DNA of 64,000 nucleotides from an uncultured Collinsella sp. (lineage in GTDB: Bacteria; Actinomycetota; Coriobacteriia; Coriobacteriales; Coriobacteriaceae): assembly GCA_934621295.1 (NCBI GenBank), contig CAKTVB010000005.1:47599-111598 (forward strand). Reading direction: 5' to 3'. The position numbers were made by a program, and so were the translations under genes. Positions within the stretch are counted from its first letter, which is position 1. Each line of letters opens with the position of its first letter. The notes beneath the pieces were generated by a model. The model was not told the origin of the DNA and ran no database searches. It was given only the letters and a program-made list of their open reading frames with translations. Below are positions 25,261-33,852 of the stretch, one piece after another.

Positions 25261-25752
25261 TTACAGGTCGTGGTCGTGTGCCCCACGGGACATCGCGATC
25301 TTGCCGGTACGTGTGAGCTGGCGGATGCCGTAGCCGCGGAAGAGATCTTCCATAGCGTCGAGCTTGGAAGGGGTTCCCGTGGCTTCGACGGTGAGCGTGT
25401 TTTTCCCCACGTCGACCACCTTGGCACGAAACACGTTTGCGATCTCGATGATCTCGTGACGGCGCTCGGGCGTGGCGAGCACCTTGAAGAGTACGAGTTC
25501 GCGCTCGATGGCGTCGGCTTCGGTGAGGTCGGAAATCTTGAAGACGCTCACGAGCTTATGGAGCTGCTTGGTGATCTGCTCAAAGCCCACCTCGTCGGCT
25601 TCCACGATGATGGTCATGCGCGAGAGCGTCTCATCCTCGGTAGGGGCGACGGTGAGGGATTCGATGTTGAAGCCGCGGCGCGAGATCATGCCGGTGACGC
25701 GCGAGAGCACGCCGCTTTTGTTCTCGACGAGAACGGACAGGATGTGCTTCAT
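25261..25752 (-). CDS. ilvN: Acetolactate synthase small regulatory subunit
   Basis: A 163-residue ACT-domain protein that binds branched-chain amino acids (usually valine) and both activates the catalytic subunit and confers feedback inhibition. The N-terminal ACT repeat (ILSVLVENKSGVLSRVTGMISRRGFNIESLTV) is followed by a C-terminal domain with VFRAKVVDVGKNTLTVEATG. The ATG at 25752 is preferred over GTG 25758, since GGAGG lies 9 nt before it but only 3 nt before the GTG. It starts 3 nt after the ilvB stop, which indicates translational coupling. Confidence 0.94.
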   Translation of the reverse strand: MKHILSVLVENKSGVLSRVTGMISRRGFNIESLTVAPTEDETLSRMTIIVEADEVGFEQITKQLHKLVSVFKISDLTEADAIERELVLFKVLATPERRHEIIEIANVFRAKVVDVGKNTLTVEATGTPSKLDAMEDLFRGYGIRQLTRTGKIAMSRGAHDHDL

Positions 25753-25754
25753 GC

Positions 25755-27605
25755 TCACTCGCCTCCCTTCTTGGGCCCGAAGCCCTTCTCGCTCACGCGC
25801 ACGCCGCCAAGGGTGACGTCGAGCGCACCGATGATGTCGTCGATGGGTGCGCCGGGGGCGACCATCGGGTAGACCGTCTGGTCAATGGGGATTTGAACAT
25901 CCAGCAGGTAGGGTCCCTCGGCCGAGAGCATCGCATCGAGGGCCTCGTCGACCTCTTCGGGCTTGCTGATGCGCGCGGCCTGCCAGCCGTAGGCGTCGGC
26001 GAGCTTGACGAAATCGGGGTTGGCGTCGAGCTCGGTGAACGAGTAGCGCTCGTTATAGAACAGGCGCTGCCACTGGTGCACCATGCCCAGGGCGCGGTTG
26101 TCCATGATGAGCACCTTGACGCCCACCTTGTTGATGGCGGCGGTGGCCATCTCCTGCGAGTTCATCTGGAAGGAGCCGTCGCCTGCGATGCAGACGACTT
26201 CATCCTCGGGGCAGCCCACCTTGGCGCCGATGGCGGCGGGAAAGCCAAAGCCCATGGTGCCCAGGCCGCCGCTCGAGAGGAACGTGCGCGCGTGCTCGCG
26301 GTGGATGTTCTGGTGCGCCCACATCTGGTGCTGGCCCACCTCGGTGGTGACGATGGAAGCCTCGGGATTGAGCTTGTCGGAGAGATGCGACAAAACGACT
26401 TCGGGTGCGATTGCGCCCGGGAAATCCTCGAAGTCCTCGGTGTAGAGCGGCCAGCGATCGCGCCACTCGCACACGGTCTTGACCCATTCGGCGCCAACGG
26501 GCTGCGCTTCGGTCTTCTCCAGGCGGTCGTTGATGGCGCCCAGCACGACCTTCGCGTCGCCCACGATGGGTACGGCCGGGTCGATGATCTTGCCGATCTC
26601 GGCGGGGTCGATATCGATGTGGATGACCTTAGCGTGTGGGGCAAACTCATCGACCTTGCCGGTCACGCGGTCGGAGAAGCGCGCGCCTACGGCGATGAGC
26701 AGGTCGCACTCGGTAACGGCCATGTTTGCGTACTTGGAGCCGTGCATGCCCACGGGGCCGAGGTTCAGCGGGTTGGAGCAGCGCATGGCGCCCTTGCCCA
26801 TGAGCGAGGTGACCACGGGGATCTGCATGCGCTCGGCAAGTTCGGTGAGCTCGGAGCAGGCGTGGCTCGTTACGATGCCGCCGCCGGCGTAGATGAGCGG
26901 GCGCTTGGATTCCTGGATGCAGGCCACGGCCTGGCGCACCTGCTTGGCGTTGCCCTTGTAGGTGGGGCGGTAGCTGGGCAGGCTGATCTTGTCGGGATAG
27001 TGGAAGACCATCTCGGCGCTGGACAGGTCGCTCGGGATATCGATGAGGACGGGGCCGGGGCGACCGGTGCTCGCGATATAGAAGGCCTCGCGGAACGTGC
27101 GCGTGAGGTCGTCGGTGGACTGGAGCAGGAAGGAGTGCTTGACCACGGGCATAGTGATGCCCACGATATCGGACTCTTGGAACGCGTCGGTGCCGATGAC
27201 GCCGCGCGTGACCTGGCCGGTGATGACCACGAGGGGCACGGAGTCCATATAGGCGGTAGCGATGCCCGTCACCGTGTTGGTGGCGCCGGGGCCGGAGGTG
27301 ACCAACACCACGCCCACCTTGCCGGTGGCGCGGGCATAGCCGTCTGCCATATGCGTGGCACCCTGCTCGTGGCGGGCGAGCACGTGGTGGATCTTCTTGG
27401 AGTCGTACAGTGCATCGTAGATCTTGATGGCCTGGCCGCCGGGGTAGCCAAAGAGCGTATCGACGCCCTCGGCCTCAAGGCTGGCGATAACGCCCTGGGC
27501 GCCGGTCATGGTTTTGCCCTCGTGCTCGGTCTTCGAGCCGGGACCGAACGGACGGCCCTCGATGGCGGCCTTCCTCATCGCGAGTTTCTCTTCGAGTGTC
27601 GTCAT
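25755..27605 (-). CDS. ilvB: Acetolactate synthase catalytic subunit, biosynthetic
   Basis: A 616-residue thiamine-diphosphate enzyme that condenses two pyruvates, or pyruvate with 2-oxobutyrate. An extra N-terminal stretch of about 32 residues precedes the core motif MTGAQGVIASLEAEGVDTLFGYPGG. The ThDP-activating Glu lies in LARHEQGATHMADGYAR, FAD-region motifs include GARFSDRVTGK, and the C-terminal ThDP/Mg motif is GDGSFQMNSQEMATAA. Its ATG overlaps the ilvD stop (ATGA). Together with the adjacent regulatory subunit it should form the amino-acid-inhibited biosynthetic enzyme, not the catabolic AlsS. Confidence 0.96.
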   Translation of the reverse strand: MTTLEEKLAMRKAAIEGRPFGPGSKTEHEGKTMTGAQGVIASLEAEGVDTLFGYPGGQAIKIYDALYDSKKIHHVLARHEQGATHMADGYARATGKVGVVLVTSGPGATNTVTGIATAYMDSVPLVVITGQVTRGVIGTDAFQESDIVGITMPVVKHSFLLQSTDDLTRTFREAFYIASTGRPGPVLIDIPSDLSSAEMVFHYPDKISLPSYRPTYKGNAKQVRQAVACIQESKRPLIYAGGGIVTSHACSELTELAERMQIPVVTSLMGKGAMRCSNPLNLGPVGMHGSKYANMAVTECDLLIAVGARFSDRVTGKVDEFAPHAKVIHIDIDPAEIGKIIDPAVPIVGDAKVVLGAINDRLEKTEAQPVGAEWVKTVCEWRDRWPLYTEDFEDFPGAIAPEVVLSHLSDKLNPEASIVTTEVGQHQMWAHQNIHREHARTFLSSGGLGTMGFGFPAAIGAKVGCPEDEVVCIAGDGSFQMNSQEMATAAINKVGVKVLIMDNRALGMVHQWQRLFYNERYSFTELDANPDFVKLADAYGWQAARISKPEEVDEALDAMLSAEGPYLLDVQIPIDQTVYPMVAPGAPIDDIIGALDVTLGGVRVSEKGFGPKKGGE

Positions 27606-29278
27606 CCGATATACGCCCCCTTATCTGCGCTGGAAACGAGTTTTGCATACTTGGCGAGCACGCCGTGGTCGTGCTTGGGTGCAGGTGCTACGAAGGAGGC
27701 GCGGCGAGCGGCTATCTCCTCGTCCGAGACATCGACGTCGAGCTTGCCGCCCTCGATGTCCACGGTCACCATGTCGCCCTCATGAATAAGAGCGATGGGT
27801 CCGCCGGCTGCTGCCTCGGGACTCACATGTCCGATGCACGGGCCCTTGGAGGCGCCGGAGAAGCGGCCGTCGGTGATGAGCGCCACGCTGGTGGAAAGGC
27901 CCATGCCGCAGATGGCCGAGGTGGGGGTGAGCATTTCACGCATGCCCGGGCCGCCGGCGGGACCTTCATAGCGGATGACCACCACGTCACCGGGGTTGAT
28001 CTTGCCGCCGAAGATGGCCTCGCAGGCCTCTTCCTCGGAATCAAAGCAGCGGGCGGGGCCGGTGTGCTTCATCATCGAGGGGTCGACGGCCGCCTTCTTG
28101 ACGATGCCGCCGTCCGGGGCGATGTTGCCGTGCAGGACGCGCAGGGCGCCTACGGGCGAGATGGGGTTGTCGTGTGTACGGCAGACCTCGCCGTCGGCGG
28201 GCTTGGTGCAGGTCTTCAGATACTCGGGCAGGGCTCCCATGCAGGTGAGGGCGCTCGTGTCGAGTAGGCCGAGCTCGGCCAGCTCGTGCATGACCACGGG
28301 CACGCCGCCCACGGCGTACAGGTCGATGAGCGGGCGCGGGCCGGAGGGCTGGAGCTTCACCAGATGCGGGGTGCGCGCGGATGCGGCGTCCCAGTCGTCC
28401 ATGGTGATGGGGCAGCCGGCCTCCATAGCGATGGCGGTGAGATGCAGCACCGTGTTGGTGGAGCCGCCAAAGGCCATGTCGCATTCCATGGCGTTGTGGA
28501 TGGCGGCGGGAGTGATGATGTCGCGGATGCAGATGTTCTTCTCCAACAGCTCCATCACCTTCATGCCGGCGTGCTTGGCCAGGCGCAGGCGCTCGGAGTA
28601 GACGGCGGGGATGGTGCCGTTGCCGGGAAGGGCGATGCCCAGCGCCTCGCACAGGCAGTTCATGGAGTTGGCGGTGAACATGCCGGAGCACGATCCGCAG
28701 GTGGGGCAGGCCGAGTCCTCAAGGTACTTGAGCTCCTCGTCGGTCATGGTGCCGGCCTGGACCTGGCCCACGCCGTCGAACAGCGAGTTGAGGTCGGTGG
28801 TGGGGCCGCAGGTGCAGCCCTGCTTGTGGCCGGGAAGCATGGGGCCACCCGAGACAAAGACGGTGGGCAGGTTTACGCGCAGAGCGCCCAGCAGCATGCC
28901 GGGGACGATCTTGTCGCAGTTGGGGATGCATACGGCAGCGTCGAAGGCATGGCCCTGGACGGCGATCTCAAAGCTGTCGGCGATGGTCTCGCGCGAGACC
29001 AGGCTGTAGTGCATGCCGTCGTGGTTCATGGCGATGCCGTCGCACACGCCGATAGTGTCGATCTCGAACGGCACGCCGCCGGCCATATAGATGCCGGCCT
29101 TCACGGCCTCGGAAATCTTGTCCAGGTTGTTGTGGCCGGGGATGATATCGCTTTTAGAGCTAAAGACCGCGACGAGCGGACGATCCATCTCCTCATCGGT
29201 GAGTCCGTCTGCCTTAAGGAGGCTGCGGTGGGGGGCTCGGGCCAATCCGCGCTTGATGGCATCGCTTCGAAGTTGCAC
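27602..29278 (-). CDS. ilvD: Dihydroxy-acid dehydratase
   Basis: A 558-residue Fe-S dehydratase catalysing the third common step of valine and isoleucine synthesis. Cluster cysteines are in PNCDKIVPGM and CPTCGSCSGMFTANSMN. The C-terminal half holds GGPGMREMLTPTSAICGMGL and the conserved DGRFSGASKG segment. The GTG at 29278 is the best start because it lies directly before LRSDAIKRGLARAPHRSLL, although its ribosome-binding site is weak, which fits a leader-controlled gene. It is the first gene of the operon, preceded by a T-box-like leader of about 280 nt. Confidence 0.95.
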   Translation of the reverse strand: MQLRSDAIKRGLARAPHRSLLKADGLTDEEMDRPLVAVFSSKSDIIPGHNNLDKISEAVKAGIYMAGGVPFEIDTIGVCDGIAMNHDGMHYSLVSRETIADSFEIAVQGHAFDAAVCIPNCDKIVPGMLLGALRVNLPTVFVSGGPMLPGHKQGCTCGPTTDLNSLFDGVGQVQAGTMTDEELKYLEDSACPTCGSCSGMFTANSMNCLCEALGIALPGNGTIPAVYSERLRLAKHAGMKVMELLEKNICIRDIITPAAIHNAMECDMAFGGSTNTVLHLTAIAMEAGCPITMDDWDAASARTPHLVKLQPSGPRPLIDLYAVGGVPVVMHELAELGLLDTSALTCMGALPEYLKTCTKPADGEVCRTHDNPISPVGALRVLHGNIAPDGGIVKKAAVDPSMMKHTGPARCFDSEEEACEAIFGGKINPGDVVVIRYEGPAGGPGMREMLTPTSAICGMGLSTSVALITDGRFSGASKGPCIGHVSPEAAAGGPIALIHEGDMVTVDIEGGKLDVDVSDEEIAARRASFVAPAPKHDHGVLAKYAKLVSSADKGAYIG

Positions 29279-29558
29279 GCTCGTGTCTCGCTTTCTCGCT
29301 GCGTTGGATACTCAACGGTGTGGTGAGAAAATGCGAGCCAGATAGCAGTGCCCATCGCTCGATGCCTATGACGGAAGGCTTCCGGCCAAAAGGTACTTGC
29401 GCCAATCGGGACCGTGCGGGGGTGACCGCCGGCCGTGCGCGTTCGCTCGAGGCTGCTCGAGGGGATGTTCGGAACCGTCCACCGCAGGTTCTCAGGTCCG
29501 CCTGCTTGCTGTGGGATGGATGAGGCTCCTACTCGCCCTGTCATCGCATTTACTCGTT
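29279..29558 (-). promoter_or_regulatory. T-box-like leader of the ilv operon, probable Ile type
   Basis: Read on the minus strand, the leader opens with GATGACAGGGCGAGTAGG (29545-29528), like the start of T-box stem I. A CCATCC follows, whose ATC at 29517-29515 could be an isoleucine specifier, then AGCAAGCAGG...CTGAGAACCTGC (to 29484), which matches the next conserved T-box stem. The short distance from opening to specifier resembles the ultrashort stem-I class known from actinobacterial ileS leaders. I could not place the antiterminator TGGN bulge with confidence. Control by uncharged tRNA-Ile is therefore an inference. Confidence 0.5.
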
Positions 29559-29565
29559 GGCGGCT

Positions 29566-29571
29566 ACTATA
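29566..29571 (-). promoter_or_regulatory. Putative -10 box for the ilv leader
   Basis: TATAGT on the minus strand, about 10 nt before the inferred leader start. The -35 element is poor (no good TTGACA match at 16-18 nt). Confidence 0.4.
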
Positions 29572-29650
29572 CAGGAATATTGCTGCCAGCGGTAGAAAAA
29601 GTTTGGCAAAAGGCAGGAAATACTCTAGACGGCTAAAGTTTGCAGGAAAA

Positions 29651-29689
29651 TAATAATGCCCCCGTGATCTTGGACGATCGCGGGGGCAT
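29651..29689 (-). terminator. Terminator after ilvA
   Basis: ATGCCCCCG and CGGGGGCAT enclose an extra GATC/GATC pairing. On the minus strand TTATTATTTT follows. It lies 37 nt past the ilvA stop and directly upstream of the ilvD promoter region. Confidence 0.85.
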
Positions 29690-29725
29690 GCGTTTTGATG
29701 TGCGTAGCGGGAGCGGCGGGTTTGT

Positions 29726-30952
29726 TTACAGCTGGGTCTGAACGATCTGCGGAGTGAAGCCGGCTTCGGCGAGCGCCTCGACGATCTGCCGCTTGTGCTC
29801 CTCGCCATACGCCTCGATAGTTACACGCAGCTCCACCGCGGCGTTGCGGTTGGTGGTCACGAACTGGTTGTGATCGAGTTTGATGACGTTGCCGTTTTGC
29901 TCGGCGATGGCGCTTGCCACCTTGAGGAGCATACCGGGGCGATCGGGCAGCATCGTGGAGACGGTGAAGATGCGTCCGCGCTGGATCAGGCCGTGCTGCA
30001 CGACGCTCGCCATGGTGATGACGTCCATGTTACCGCCGGAGAGGATGGAGACCACGCGCTTGTTCTCGGCGGGCAGGTGCTTGAGCGCCGCCACGGTAAG
30101 CAAGCCGGAGTTCTCGACGATCATCTTGTGATTCTCAACCATGTCGAGGAAACAGCCGATGAGCTCCTCGTCGGGGATGCGAATCACGTCGTCGAGGTTT
30201 TTCTGCAGATAGGGGAAGACCTTGTCGCCCACCTCGAGCACAGCGGTGCCGTCGGCGATGGTGTTGGCATGGTCAAGCTTGACGGTGTGGCCAGCTTCGA
30301 GCGCTCGCGTGAGGCTGGGTGCACCCTCGGGCTCCACGCCGATCACGCGGATCTTGGGGTTGTACAGCTTGGCAAAGGTCGAGACGCCGCAGGACAGGCC
30401 GCCACCGCCCACGGGAACCAAGATGGTGTCGACCAACGGTAGCTCCTGGATGATCTCCATGGCGATGGTGCCCTGACCGGTAGCGATGGTCTCGTCGTTA
30501 AAGGGTGGGATATAGGTGAGGCCCTCGCGCTCGGAAAGTTCGATGGCGTGTGCCTGTGCCTCGTCGAACACGTCGCCAAAGAGCACGACTTCCGCGCCGT
30601 AGCCCTTGGTACGCTCGACTTTGATGAGCGGCGTGGTGGTGGGCATCACGACCACGGAGCGTGCGCCCGCGTGCGAGGCGGCGTAGGCCACGCCCTGTGC
30701 GTGGTTGCCGGCGCTCGCGGTGATGACGCCGCGGTCGAGCTCCTCCTGGCTGAGCTTGGAGATCTTGTAGTAGGCGCCGCGCAGCTTATAGGCACCCGTG
30801 CGCTGCATGTTCTCGGGCTTGAGCCATACGCGGTTGCCGCATTGCGCGGAAAGCGAGGGACTCTCGATCAGCTTGGTTTCCTGGGTGACTTCCTTGACCT
30901 TCGCGGAGGCCTCCTCAAATGCCTCGAGGGTGAGCATGTCTGCCATATGCAC
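29726..30952 (-). CDS. ilvA: Threonine ammonia-lyase with ACT domain
   Basis: A 408-residue PLP enzyme that deaminates threonine to 2-oxobutyrate, the first step to isoleucine. The Schiff-base Lys is in RTGAYKLRGAYYK, and the phosphate-binding glycine loop is VGGGGLSCG. The last 80 residues (from about FTVSTMLPDRPGMLLKV) form a single ACT-like domain, as in the shorter TdcB-like and allosteric enzymes, not the long IlvA with two ACT-like modules. ATG 30952 was used. It lies next to, but is separated by a terminator from, the ilvDBNC operon, so it is regulated separately. Confidence 0.92.
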   Translation of the reverse strand: MHMADMLTLEAFEEASAKVKEVTQETKLIESPSLSAQCGNRVWLKPENMQRTGAYKLRGAYYKISKLSQEELDRGVITASAGNHAQGVAYAASHAGARSVVVMPTTTPLIKVERTKGYGAEVVLFGDVFDEAQAHAIELSEREGLTYIPPFNDETIATGQGTIAMEIIQELPLVDTILVPVGGGGLSCGVSTFAKLYNPKIRVIGVEPEGAPSLTRALEAGHTVKLDHANTIADGTAVLEVGDKVFPYLQKNLDDVIRIPDEELIGCFLDMVENHKMIVENSGLLTVAALKHLPAENKRVVSILSGGNMDVITMASVVQHGLIQRGRIFTVSTMLPDRPGMLLKVASAIAEQNGNVIKLDHNQFVTTNRNAAVELRVTIEAYGEEHKRQIVEALAEAGFTPQIVQTQL

Positions 30953-31052
30953 TTCCTTTTGATTTTTGCGCGTACGCCGCCGGTGATTTGCCTATAGTAA
31001 GGCAATCGGCTTTTCAAAATGTTGAGGTTTATGCAAAAAGGAGTGCGCACTC

Positions 31053-31880
31053 ATGGAAGAGACTCGTTTCGGTGCACGTACGGCGCCGGTGCCACCGCTG
31101 TTTCGTATCCACGATGCAGACGTGGTTCGTGCCGGCAAGACCATTTTGCATGTGGACGATTTCAGCTTGGCGGAGGGCGAGCACGTAGCGCTGCTCGGTC
31201 CTAACGGTGCGGGCAAATCGACGTTTATCCAGCTGCTTACGCGCGAGGTCTTCCCTCTGTACCGCGATGAGCCGCCCGTGCGCTTCCGCGGACAGGAGCG
31301 CCCCTTGCTGGACGACATCAAAAGCGCCCTTGGCATCGTGAGCTCGACCATGCACGAGCAGGTGCGTGTGCACCTGCCGGCAGAAGAGATCGTATGCGGC
31401 GGCATCTTTGGCACTCTGGGCCTGCCCATGCATCGCGAAGTGAGCGACGCCGATCATGCATGTGCACTCGAGGCACTGGACCGCTTGCATATCGCGAGCC
31501 TTGCCGACCGCGACATCATGACGCTCTCCACCGGCCAGGTGCGTCGCGTGCTTGTGGCGCGCGAGCTGGTGCGCAACCCCTCTGTGCTGGTTTTCGACGA
31601 GCCCTGCACGGGCCTTGATCCGCAGGGTATGTATCACTTGCGCGAAACCATGCGCACGCTCGCCGCTGACGGCTGCTCTATCATTCTGGTCACGCACTAT
31701 CCGGAAGACATCATTCCCGCTATCGACCGTGTGTTGCTTATCAAAGATGCGTCCATTTTTGCCGACGGTTCCAAGCGCGAGCTGCTGCGCGACGACGTGA
31801 TGAGCGACCTGTTCGACGTGCCCCTGACCGTGAACGAGCATGATGGCTGGTACTCGCTCTACGGCGCCCATCGGGGATAG
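31053..31880 (+). CDS. ABC transporter ATP-binding protein, ModF/YlmA-like
   Basis: A 275-residue single ATPase domain. Walker A is GPNGAGKST, the signature is unusual in reading LSTGQVRRVLVAREL (LSTGQ in place of LSGGQ), Walker B is SVLVFDEPCTGLD, and the H-loop is VTHYPED. This pattern resembles soluble ModF/YlmA-type ATPases that have no membrane partner nearby, and none is adjacent here. It begins at an ATG after AAGGAG, and nfo follows after 9 nt, so they may share a transcript. The function is not known; transport is not proven. Confidence 0.85.
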   Translation: MEETRFGARTAPVPPLFRIHDADVVRAGKTILHVDDFSLAEGEHVALLGPNGAGKSTFIQLLTREVFPLYRDEPPVRFRGQERPLLDDIKSALGIVSSTMHEQVRVHLPAEEIVCGGIFGTLGLPMHREVSDADHACALEALDRLHIASLADRDIMTLSTGQVRRVLVARELVRNPSVLVFDEPCTGLDPQGMYHLRETMRTLAADGCSIILVTHYPEDIIPAIDRVLLIKDASIFADGSKRELLRDDVMSDLFDVPLTVNEHDGWYSLYGAHRG

Positions 31881-31889
31881 GGGACTGCG

Positions 31890-32759
31890 ATGTTGACGAT
31901 TGGGTGTCATCTTTCCATCTCCGATGGATATGAGGCAATGGGCAAGACGGCACTGTCCATCGGTGCCAATACATTCGCGTTTTTCACGCGCAATCCGCGC
32001 GGCGGTTCCGTGCGTCAGCTCGATTTGGGCGATGTAGCCGCACTACGTTCGCTCATGGCGGAGCATTCGTTTGGACCGCTTGTGGCGCATGCTCCCTATA
32101 CCTATAACCCCTGCTCTGCCAAAGAGCGTGCGCGCGAGTTTGCGCTCGAGGCGATGGGGGAGGACCTGCGTCGTATGGAGGCGCTGCCGGGCAATTACTA
32201 TAACTTCCATCCTGGCGCCCATGTGGGCCAGGGCGTCGAGCGCGGCATCGAGCTCATCGCCGATACGCTGTGCCAGGTGATGTTCGAGGGGCAGCGCACG
32301 TGCGTATTGCTTGAGACCATGGCGGGCAAGGGCACCGAGGTGGGAAGTCGCTTTGAGGAACTCGCGGCGATTATTGACGCGGTGCGTGCTCGCCGGCTCG
32401 AACTGGATGAGTGCCTGGGTGTGTGCCTGGATACCTGTCATGTGAGCGATGCTGGCTACGATATCGTGCATGATCTGGACGGTGTGCTCGATGAGTTTGA
32501 CCGCGTGGTGGGGGCTTCGCGCCTGCGCGCCGTGCATATCAACGACTCCAAGAATCCCTGTGGCGCGCATAAAGATCGCCATGAGGTTATCGGTGCGGGA
32601 TACCTGGGGTCTGCGGGGCTTGGCGGGGGCGAGGACGTGTTTGCGCGCATCGTTTCTCATCCGCGCCTGCGTGACCTGCCGTTTATCTTGGAGACGCCCA
32701 ACGAGCTTGCGGGCTATGCGCGTGAAATCGAGTTGCTGCGGGGTCTGCAGGCCGACTAG
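31890..32759 (+). CDS. nfo: Deoxyribonuclease IV (AP endonuclease 2 family)
   Basis: A 289-residue TIM-barrel endonuclease IV that nicks DNA 5' of abasic sites in base-excision repair. Trizinc ligand motifs are visible: AHAPYTYN, NFHPGAH, LLETMAG, CLDTCHVSDAGYD, HINDSKN, KDRHEVIGAG and ILETPNE. The length is typical. The ATG at 31890 lies 9 nt after the ABC ATPase stop, overlapped by a GGGGA box in the preceding gene end. No other repair gene is in this cluster. Confidence 0.95.
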   Translation: MLTIGCHLSISDGYEAMGKTALSIGANTFAFFTRNPRGGSVRQLDLGDVAALRSLMAEHSFGPLVAHAPYTYNPCSAKERAREFALEAMGEDLRRMEALPGNYYNFHPGAHVGQGVERGIELIADTLCQVMFEGQRTCVLLETMAGKGTEVGSRFEELAAIIDAVRARRLELDECLGVCLDTCHVSDAGYDIVHDLDGVLDEFDRVVGASRLRAVHINDSKNPCGAHKDRHEVIGAGYLGSAGLGGGEDVFARIVSHPRLRDLPFILETPNELAGYAREIELLRGLQAD

Positions 32760-32909
32760 CCGTTTTCCCGTTTGTTTCCAATTGTGGATAAAAATAAGTC
32801 TATTTTGTTACAGAGCACTTTTTCGGAGGGCCATTATGCACGGCGGAGCATAATGGCCCCTAGTTTTATGCGTTCCTGACCAAGAGGGGGCGCGTGGAAG
32901 GAGAAAAGT

Positions 32910-33746
32910 ATGTACAAGTTCAAGAAGTTTGGCGCTGTAGTCGCCGCAGGCGCATTTGCCGCTGTTCTCGCCCTCGCCGGCTGCTCTGGCAACGGCGGCA
33001 CCTCCGCGGGTAGCGCCGATGCCGGTTCTGCCGCGAAGTCCGACAGCGTGCAGCTCGTCACCGAGGGCAAGCTGACCGTGGGCACCTCTGCCGAGTACGA
33101 GCCGTTCGAGTATATGGAGGATGGCGATTACAAGGGCTTCGACCTGGAGCTCATCCAGAAGATCGCCGAGAAGCTCGATCTTGAGGTCGAGTACAAGAAC
33201 GTCGACTTCGACTCCCTGGTCGCAGGCGTCGCCAGCGGTACCAAGTACGACTGCTCCATCGCAGCCATCACCGCTACCCCGGACCGCAAGAAGGAAGTCG
33301 ACTTCTCCGACTCCTACTACATGGACGATCAGGCTATCGTCACCCTTAAGGACAACACCGCCATCACCGGTGACAACTATGCCGACGAGCTCAACAAGGA
33401 GGGCGTGAAGATCGCCGTCCAGTCCGGCTCCACTGCCGAGTCTTTCGCCAAGGAGAACTTCCCCAATGCCGAGCTCGTTCCCTTCAAGAATGCTACGGAC
33501 TGCTTCTCTGCACTCCAGGCTTCCAAGGCTGACGCTCTGGTGACCAACCGCTCCGTCGCTTCTCAGCTCACCGCGTCTTCGTTCGACAACTGCCAGACCA
33601 TCAAGCAGATTAGCACCGGCGAAGAGTACGCCATCGCTGTTAACAAGGACAATCCCGAGCTCACCAAGAAAATCAACGAGGCTCTGAAGGAGCTTACCGA
33701 GGACGGTACCGTTGACGCTCTGATGGAGCAGTACAACATCAAGTAG
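32910..33746 (+). CDS. Amino-acid ABC transporter substrate-binding lipoprotein
   Basis: A 278-residue SBP family 3 protein. A Sec signal (MYKFKKFGAVVAAGAFAAVL) ends in the lipobox ALAGC with lipid-Cys at 25. The Gly/Ser/Ala tether is followed by LTVGTSAEYEPFEYMEDG and the EVDFSDSYYMDDQ segment, which are hallmarks of polar amino-acid binding proteins. The ATG follows GGAAGGAG. First gene of a three-gene operon with permease and ATPase. The ligand is uncertain (basic or polar amino acid). Codon use is strongly biased to C/G endings, as in highly expressed genes. Confidence 0.93.
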   Translation: MYKFKKFGAVVAAGAFAAVLALAGCSGNGGTSAGSADAGSAAKSDSVQLVTEGKLTVGTSAEYEPFEYMEDGDYKGFDLELIQKIAEKLDLEVEYKNVDFDSLVAGVASGTKYDCSIAAITATPDRKKEVDFSDSYYMDDQAIVTLKDNTAITGDNYADELNKEGVKIAVQSGSTAESFAKENFPNAELVPFKNATDCFSALQASKADALVTNRSVASQLTASSFDNCQTIKQISTGEEYAIAVNKDNPELTKKINEALKELTEDGTVDALMEQYNIK

Positions 33747-33771
33747 TTTGTTGTCCCGCTTGTAGCCATCC

Positions 33772-33803
33772 GGCCCCTTTCGCTCACGGCGGGAGGGGCC
33801 TTT
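33772..33803 (+). terminator. Attenuating hairpin between binding protein and permease
   Basis: GGCCCCT at 33772-33778 pairs with AGGGGCC at 33794-33800, followed by TTTG. A leaky terminator here would explain higher expression of the binding protein than of the permease. Confidence 0.5.
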
Positions 33804-33852
33804 GCGCGTATTCGCGCGTGCTTTGGCGAGCGGGAGCGTAAGGAGTTTTATC

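Noticed and set aside
25893..27785. 630-codon plus-strand open frame opposite ilvB
   Set aside because: A shadow of ilvB, rich in Gly, His, Val and Asp, with no recognised motif.
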